The translations under genes were made by a program, and so were the position numbers. A stretch of 64,000 nucleotides of DNA from Bacillota bacterium (GTDB lineage Bacteria > Bacillota > Clostridia > Christensenellales > SZUA-584). Of the stretch, positions 60,042-64,000 are shown piece after piece (position 1 is the stretch's first letter; the number at the start of each line of letters is the position of its first letter). Location: the NCBI GenBank assembly GCA_023406895.1, contig JAEXTV010000031.1, positions 124,001 through 188,000 of the forward strand, given 5' to 3'. The notes below the pieces were generated by a model. The model saw only the letters and a list, made by a program, of their open reading frames with translations, did not search any database and had not been told where the DNA came from.

Positions 60042-60938
60042 ATGAAATATAGAATAACTCTTAAAGAGCTTGCCGGGCAGTTGGACTTTTTCAGCAAAAT
60101 GTATGACTGCGTGCGAATCGTTGATCCTTCAAACAAAAGGGTTATTGAACAGAATAATACAACGCTAAAAACATCTGATCAAGTATGTTATGATTACTGG
60201 GCAAACAAAAAAATATGTGATAATTGTATATCTGTAAGAGCCCATAAAAACAATGAATGTTTTTATAAGCTGGAACAAAGCCCTGAAGCGCTCATGATGG
60301 TAACGGCGATTCCAGTTGAAACTGATACGCCAACAGTATTGGAGTTGTTGAAAAACGCAACCCAGAGCATGATGGTAGGAACTGGAGACTACAACGAAGG
60401 GCAAAGGATGTACCGGTTTGCAGCTGAAATCAATAATCTGATTGTAAGGGACGAATTAACAAAACTGTATAATCGACGCTATGTTGATGAGCGGCTCCCT
60501 GCTGATATTGTTAAATCAACAATTGAAAAGTGGCCGATATCCATTGCGTTTATGGATATCGATAACCTGAAAACGATTAATGATGTATACGGACATAAAG
60601 AGGGCGATAAAGCTTTAAGAAAAATCAGTAATATAATCACTCGCAGCATCAGGAATAATGTTGACTGGGCTGCGCGATATGGCGGAGATGAGATCGTGGT
60701 TTGTTTAAACAATACAGATGAACAGTCAGCATATATTATCGCTGAACGTATACGAAAGCAGATTGAGGAAGATGGCATTGATATTCCCGGCTCAAACGTA
60801 TCAACGACAGTATCCATAGGGATATTAACAGTAAGAGAGAAAATGATGACTTCGGATAAGATGATTGAAGTGGCTGATCAAAACATGTACCGGGCGAAGC
60901 GTAACGGAAAGAACTGTGTCATAGCGACATTTCTATAA
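60042..60938 (+). CDS. Diguanylate cyclase (GGDEF) with Cys-rich N-terminal sensor
   Basis: The protein of about 298 residues has a PAS-like N-terminal domain (RITLKELAGQLDFFSKMYDCVRIVDPSNKRV) with CYDYWANKKICDNCISVRAHKNNECF. Cys and His residues there suggest a redox or metal site. The C-terminal GGDEF domain reads MDIDNLKTINDVYGHKEGDKALR and RYGGDEIVVCL, an active-site motif, with no RxxD inhibitory site five residues before it. It makes c-di-GMP. The start at 60042 is chosen after GGGGTCAAA; the frame is open from 59967. Confidence 0.85.
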   Translation: MKYRITLKELAGQLDFFSKMYDCVRIVDPSNKRVIEQNNTTLKTSDQVCYDYWANKKICDNCISVRAHKNNECFYKLEQSPEALMMVTAIPVETDTPTVLELLKNATQSMMVGTGDYNEGQRMYRFAAEINNLIVRDELTKLYNRRYVDERLPADIVKSTIEKWPISIAFMDIDNLKTINDVYGHKEGDKALRKISNIITRSIRNNVDWAARYGGDEIVVCLNNTDEQSAYIIAERIRKQIEEDGIDIPGSNVSTTVSIGILTVREKMMTSDKMIEVADQNMYRAKRNGKNCVIATFL

Positions 60939-61017
60939 AGATTTGAAAAAATTAAGAATTGTCCGTTTTGTCCGCCGCGGATACGCTATAATGAGAACAT
61001 GAGAAAATAACCTGAAT

Positions 61018-61052
61018 CCTTCACGGGGATTCCCCGCGAGGGTTTTTCTTTT
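61018..61052 (+). terminator. Rho-independent terminator after the diguanylate cyclase
   Basis: CCTTCACGGGG pairs with CCCCGCGAGGG with one mismatch and is followed by TTTTTC. It lies about 80 bases after the stop. Confidence 0.75.
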
Positions 61053-61130
61053 TGTTCACGTGAGGTTTTTCTGCACTGTTCGCACATTTGATTGATTGTA
61101 ATATAACGGTCGCGGACACGCTTACATGTC

Positions 61131-61253
61131 CTGCCGTACGGGAAGATTACACCTGCGGAAGAGGTTCACCATATCAAACCACTGTGTTTGGATGGAATAA
61201 AACGGGTAAGCACGCATGGTATTCCGACCGCAAGCAGTCCACCATCTGACCAC
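61131..61253 (+). pseudogene. HNH endonuclease remnant
   Basis: The plus frame reads LPYGKITPAEEVHHIKPLCLDGIK and then a stop about 20 codons later. VHHI with the preceding TPAEE matches the start of phage HNH endonucleases. The zinc Cys and the rest of the domain are missing. Together with the helicase piece it indicates a decayed prophage. Confidence 0.65.
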
Positions 61254-61268
61254 TAAAGCCGGGTAACC

Positions 61269-61342
61269 GTTAAATTGTATCAATCTCGTTCATTTTAGAC
61301 ACGTTAGTAGCTTGTCATTAATACAATGGCAAGCTTTTTTAA
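61269..61342 (+). repeat. Diverged copy 3 of the tRNA-Glu terminator repeat with leader
   Basis: TTAAATTGTATCAATCTCG, a central region, then GCTTGTCATTAATACAATGGCAAGC and a T run. The hairpin is kept with compensating changes (AGCTTG/CAAGCT instead of AGTCTG/CAGGCT), and the leader part is shared with the copy at 59104. Confidence 0.75.
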
Positions 61343-61980
61343 TTTGGCGAGATGCTTTTAACCAGCGTGAAATATGGGCTTTCGGACATTTCAGAGCCAA
61401 TATCAATCTTAGACGTTATGCTTTAAGCATGGTTTCAGCACCCGAGTAATAATAATATGCACCCCCCTCGTAGACAAGAAGACGAATAATTAAAAAGTAT
61501 AGGAATCGTTAAAAGTTTGAAGCCGATTTTTTAGATGAAATGTTTCTACAGACAAGGCACGTCGAGTATTGTTGTCTGCTGAAATAGAAGTAATAGGGGA
61601 GGCCGAAAATGGCCTGAAATAGGCTTATTAAGTGTATAGGAATTGGTACATTTGTTTATTTACGGCACATTGTTAGAAAATTAGTTTTTGATGATTATGA
61701 GCATTTTTGCTTAATTGGCAATAATTTTAGAGTATTTTGAGCATCTAAGATTCAATGAAAAAATAGATGTCACTTGCCTGCTGCTAAATGTATCATTGAT
61801 GTGCTGACCAGTACTGTACTATGGCACTTTCTGGTACCGTGCGGGCATCGCAGAACAGGCCGGTTTTTCCAGACGTTGACGCACCGTCATAGAATGGATT
61901 TCTTGATTTAGTTATACGCCGTATTACAGGTTTAAGGCTACAGAATAAACTCGTATTTTATAAATTCTAAAATTCTGTGT
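61343..61980. other. AT-rich gap with no supported gene
   Basis: The stretch has one ATGCACCCCCC motif (61457) and the left copy of a diverged direct repeat (around 61556-61630). No ORF with a ribosome-binding site was found. Confidence 0.5.
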
Positions 61981-61986
61981 TATAAT
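61981..61986 (+). promoter_or_regulatory. -10 box of the 62.0-kb gene
   Basis: A perfect TATAAT at 61981-61986 has a poor -35 match 17 bases upstream. A start of transcription near 61993 means that the codon at 61986 cannot be used and supports the ATG at 62028. Confidence 0.5.
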
Positions 61987-62027
61987 TGGACTTGATGGAT
62001 TTAGATTTAAATAATGAGGAAACTAAA

Positions 62028-62744
62028 ATGCATAACAAAAAGATGGATACCACATTATTATCTTCAAATGCTCAGCAAATGTTACTATCAGGAAAGAGAG
62101 TAGATACTGTCAAAGGTATTGAAAATATAAAGAGCATATTTATTGAAGAAGGTATTCCCCTATTTCCAAAAGTTATAGAATTTCAAGATCTCTATGGTGG
62201 TATTTGGTATAAAATTGGTCCAAAATACCATAAAGGTTTTAGTATGGACCTATTTTATTATCATGATGTTAAGAGGAAATACCAATTCCATTATTATAGC
62301 AAGGAGGAAGACAGATTCTACTTCCAATGTATGGATTATCATTATGCAGGTGATATTGGGCCATGTATTGATGAAGATGGCAAAATCTATTATTTTGGAA
62401 TGGGAAATTATTCTATAACTGCCGATACCATTGAAGAGTTTTTAGAAGATGAGGCTGTCAAATTTCATATGATCAACGATAATCCTGAAGCACGTTGGCT
62501 TACACGAGGGGCAACTCCAAATGAAGTTTTACAATTTCATAATAATGTCGAATTAATTCGTATAGAAAACAAATCTTTTTCAAATAACTATTTTGAATGG
62601 TGGGCAGACGCTTCTGAAAATATTTTTATAAGAATCAATATTGTAAAACATAATCACGCTGCTGTATATTGTAAAGATAAGAATGCTCTTATTACTCTTT
62701 ATAAAGAGGAAAAGACGGCAAGTTTTTTCATTACAAGTTATTAG
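62028..62744 (+). CDS. AT-rich hypothetical protein, possibly SUKH-like immunity family
   Basis: The protein of about 238 residues has an early region (RVDTVKGIENIKSIFIEEGIPLFPKVIEFQDLYGGIWYKIG) that resembles the SUKH/SMI1 immunity fold, with a helix and an F..x..YGG pattern. A beta-rich part with many Tyr, Phe and His residues follows. The ATG at 62028 follows GAGGAAA. Its strong AT bias and the decayed Rhs and phage remnants nearby suggest it came with mobile DNA. The immunity role is a guess from pattern and place. Confidence 0.6.
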   Translation: MHNKKMDTTLLSSNAQQMLLSGKRVDTVKGIENIKSIFIEEGIPLFPKVIEFQDLYGGIWYKIGPKYHKGFSMDLFYYHDVKRKYQFHYYSKEEDRFYFQCMDYHYAGDIGPCIDEDGKIYYFGMGNYSITADTIEEFLEDEAVKFHMINDNPEARWLTRGATPNEVLQFHNNVELIRIENKSFSNNYFEWWADASENIFIRINIVKHNHAAVYCKDKNALITLYKEEKTASFFITSY

Positions 62745-63366
62745 TGTGTATTATAAAAAAATCAAACTTCCGATAACAATATTTTCACGCTTCGAGCATG
62801 CTCGTGGGTTGTTGACACCTTACCGGGCTGCAAGCCTCATCCAGGAGAAGACATATGGGCTTTTTCAAATTAACTGGATGAAACACCAAAACCCATCATT
62901 GTGGATAGAATCTGCTTTTTACTGCCGGACTTATTTTAAACGCATGTAGATTATACCCATGTATACGGCTCCTTTATTGGTTTTCTAGCGACTGTAATTA
63001 TAGCATTAGTATTTGATATCAAAAACTTTATCGGTCTTTTGAGAACAGTAACGACGCTCCCTTGGTGTGGAAACATAATCAGCAGTTAACTAATAACGAC
63101 GCATGTGGAGTGTTGTCTACTGCTGACACGGAAAGAATAGGGGAGCGGTGAAAGCCCTCTATTTAAGTCTTATTCTTTATAGTTTCATTTCTTAAAGGCC
63201 CAACAATCAATTTTTTATCAAGATAGGAGGTATCATTATAGAGTAGTTAGAAAAATAGCCTAACTACTCTTCTAACTACTAAGTCTTTTGCTTGCCTGCC
63301 ATTTATCATAGAAAAAGAGGAAGAGAATTTGTGGCTTTCGCGCGTGTGCGGACATTCAGATCGAGC
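62745..63366. other. Gap with one perfect hairpin
   Basis: The 622-bp gap holds no gene I can support. GAGTAGTTAG (63241) and CTAACTACTC (ending 63269) form a perfect 10-bp hairpin around AAAAATAGC, followed by another CTAACTACT copy. The right copy of a diverged direct repeat (about 63100-63175) is also here. Confidence 0.5.
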
Positions 63367-64000
63367 TTATGTGGCGCTCCGCAATAATTGCCAGAATTCG
63401 CTTGCGGGCATTTTGAGCCCTCTGCATACGTATATTGTCCGGTCGACGAGAGAAAGAGTCGAATAGGGAACAGCGTCAGAGCCCGGATAGGTCTGAACGT
63501 CTTCAAAAAAGTTTTTTAGAGTCAAGTAAATATCGTCCCCCATATTCACACAGATGGCGCATTTTCCGTCGTAGCCGTTGTATCCCCAGTAATAAGCGCC
63601 CAAACTTGCGCTGATGGCCGGCGGCAAGCTGTATTGTTTGCCGTAATAGTCTATAGCGCCGACCGCGCCGTAAAGGCTGCAGTATATCGTGCAATCCTTT
63701 TGGTCTTCTTCGGGCAATGAATGGTATACGTCGGCAATGGATTTCGCGAGTTCATTCCAACCGAGGCGCCCTGCGAAGAATGTAGGAATACCCGTAAATA
63801 TGATAGTGTCCCATCCCACGTGTTCGGAGTAGCCGATGGCTTCGTTGTAATCGGCAGTGTCCTCTGGAGACAGCATAGGTATACTCACTGGGGTGAGTGC
63901 GGCACCCAGCAGACACAGGACGACAATGTAACATACCTTCAAAGTCCAGCTGAGCTTTCTTTTCTTTTTTGGGCATGCTTGCGGTTCGGTATTCCCGGCT
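63367..64000 (-). CDS. C-terminal part of a GT39/ArnT-like membrane glycosyltransferase (cut by window edge)
   Basis: The frame is open from the window's end; upstream codons (KKKRKLSWTLK) continue without a stop, so the main body is off the right edge. The last part has one membrane helix (VCYIVVLCLLGAALTPVSIPML). An outside domain follows with WNELAKSIADVYHSLPEEDQKDCTIYCSLYGAVGAIDYYGKQYSLPPAISASLGAYYWG. This C-terminal domain is typical of GT39-type (PMT/ArnT) glycosyltransferases that move sugars from lipid carriers. The remaining protein ends QLLRSAT. Confidence 0.75.
   Translation of the reverse strand, partial: AGNTEPQACPKKKRKLSWTLKVCYIVVLCLLGAALTPVSIPMLSPEDTADYNEAIGYSEHVGWDTIIFTGIPTFFAGRLGWNELAKSIADVYHSLPEEDQKDCTIYCSLYGAVGAIDYYGKQYSLPPAISASLGAYYWGYNGYDGKCAICVNMGDDIYLTLKNFFEDVQTYPGSDAVPYSTLSLVDRTIYVCRGLKMPASEFWQLLRSAT

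Noticed and set aside
62683..62949. 88-codon ORF overlapping the end of the 62.0-kb gene
   Set aside because: It starts inside that gene, lacks a ribosome-binding site and shows no family pattern.

Overview
The window looks like chromosomal DNA of a spore-forming member of the Clostridia (Firmicutes). The evidence is a Firmicutes-type T-box leader, strong GGAGG ribosome-binding sites, sigma-A promoters with 17-base spacers, and scattered sporulation and germination genes: a YtxC-like protein, a LysM-GH18 SleL-like enzyme, a CwlJ/SleB-like hydrolase beside a GerQ-like coat protein, and a PdaA-like deacetylase. Most genes are fairly GC-rich. A few islands are clearly AT-rich and look acquired (about 17.4-19.4, 44.9-46.3, 58.0-58.9 and 62.0-62.7 kb).

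Layout. 0-2.2 kb: a minus-strand T-box leader with an ACC (threonine) specifier, whose gene lies off the left edge; two membrane proteins; a solitary MazF. 2.4-5.3 kb: an operon of PadR regulator, pentapeptide-repeat protein and DrrAB-type ABC exporter. 5.7-8.4 kb: minus-strand amidohydrolase, ATC-hydrolase-like protein and YtxC. 8.7-11.2 kb: membrane pyrophosphatase hppA with a long leader carrying a nine-codon upstream ORF. 11.4-15.5 kb: a second ABC exporter operon. 15.6-17.2 kb: an ICMT-like methyltransferase, a long direct repeat and a proline-rich repeat protein. 17.4-19.4 kb: an AT-rich pair, a SEC-C metal-binding protein and a HEPN-motif protein. 19.6-24.5 kb: tex, a HAD hydrolase, an MBL hydrolase, a dense cluster of hairpin repeats and a PadR regulator. 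24.8-33 kb: cell-surface and spore genes. 33-39.4 kb: lgt, a DUF4190 protein, and an Hsp70 operon with two membrane-anchored J-domain proteins, one of them frameshifted. 39.5-44.8 kb: repair and housekeeping genes (yjjG, mutY, msrAB, exoA, rubredoxin-like, HD, AhpD-like). 44.9-46.3 kb: a toxin-antitoxin-like pair with a frameshifted GNAT toxin, then a membrane protein. 46.4-51.4 kb: AmmeMemoRadiSam genes and a zinc-ribbon cluster. 51.9-57.3 kb: an alpha-oxoamine synthase, a PIG-V-like mannosyltransferase, an HD protein, a 132-bp tandem repeat and a DUF4173-type membrane protein. 57.4-61.4 kb: tRNA-Glu followed by a decayed mobile region (Rhs toxin fragment plus CPCC protein, phage helicase and HNH remnants, IS-like termini) and a diguanylate cyclase. 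62.0-64 kb: an AT-rich orphan gene and the C-terminal end of a GT39-type glycosyltransferase cut by the right edge.

Functionally the window is dominated by envelope and spore biology, drug-type export and repair or redox housekeeping. The most interesting poorly understood items are the SEC-C/HEPN island, the Hsp70 plus transmembrane J-protein operon, the family of covarying double-hairpin repeats, the leader ORF of hppA, and the direct repeats next to tRNA-Glu. All assignments come from reading motifs; no database search was run.
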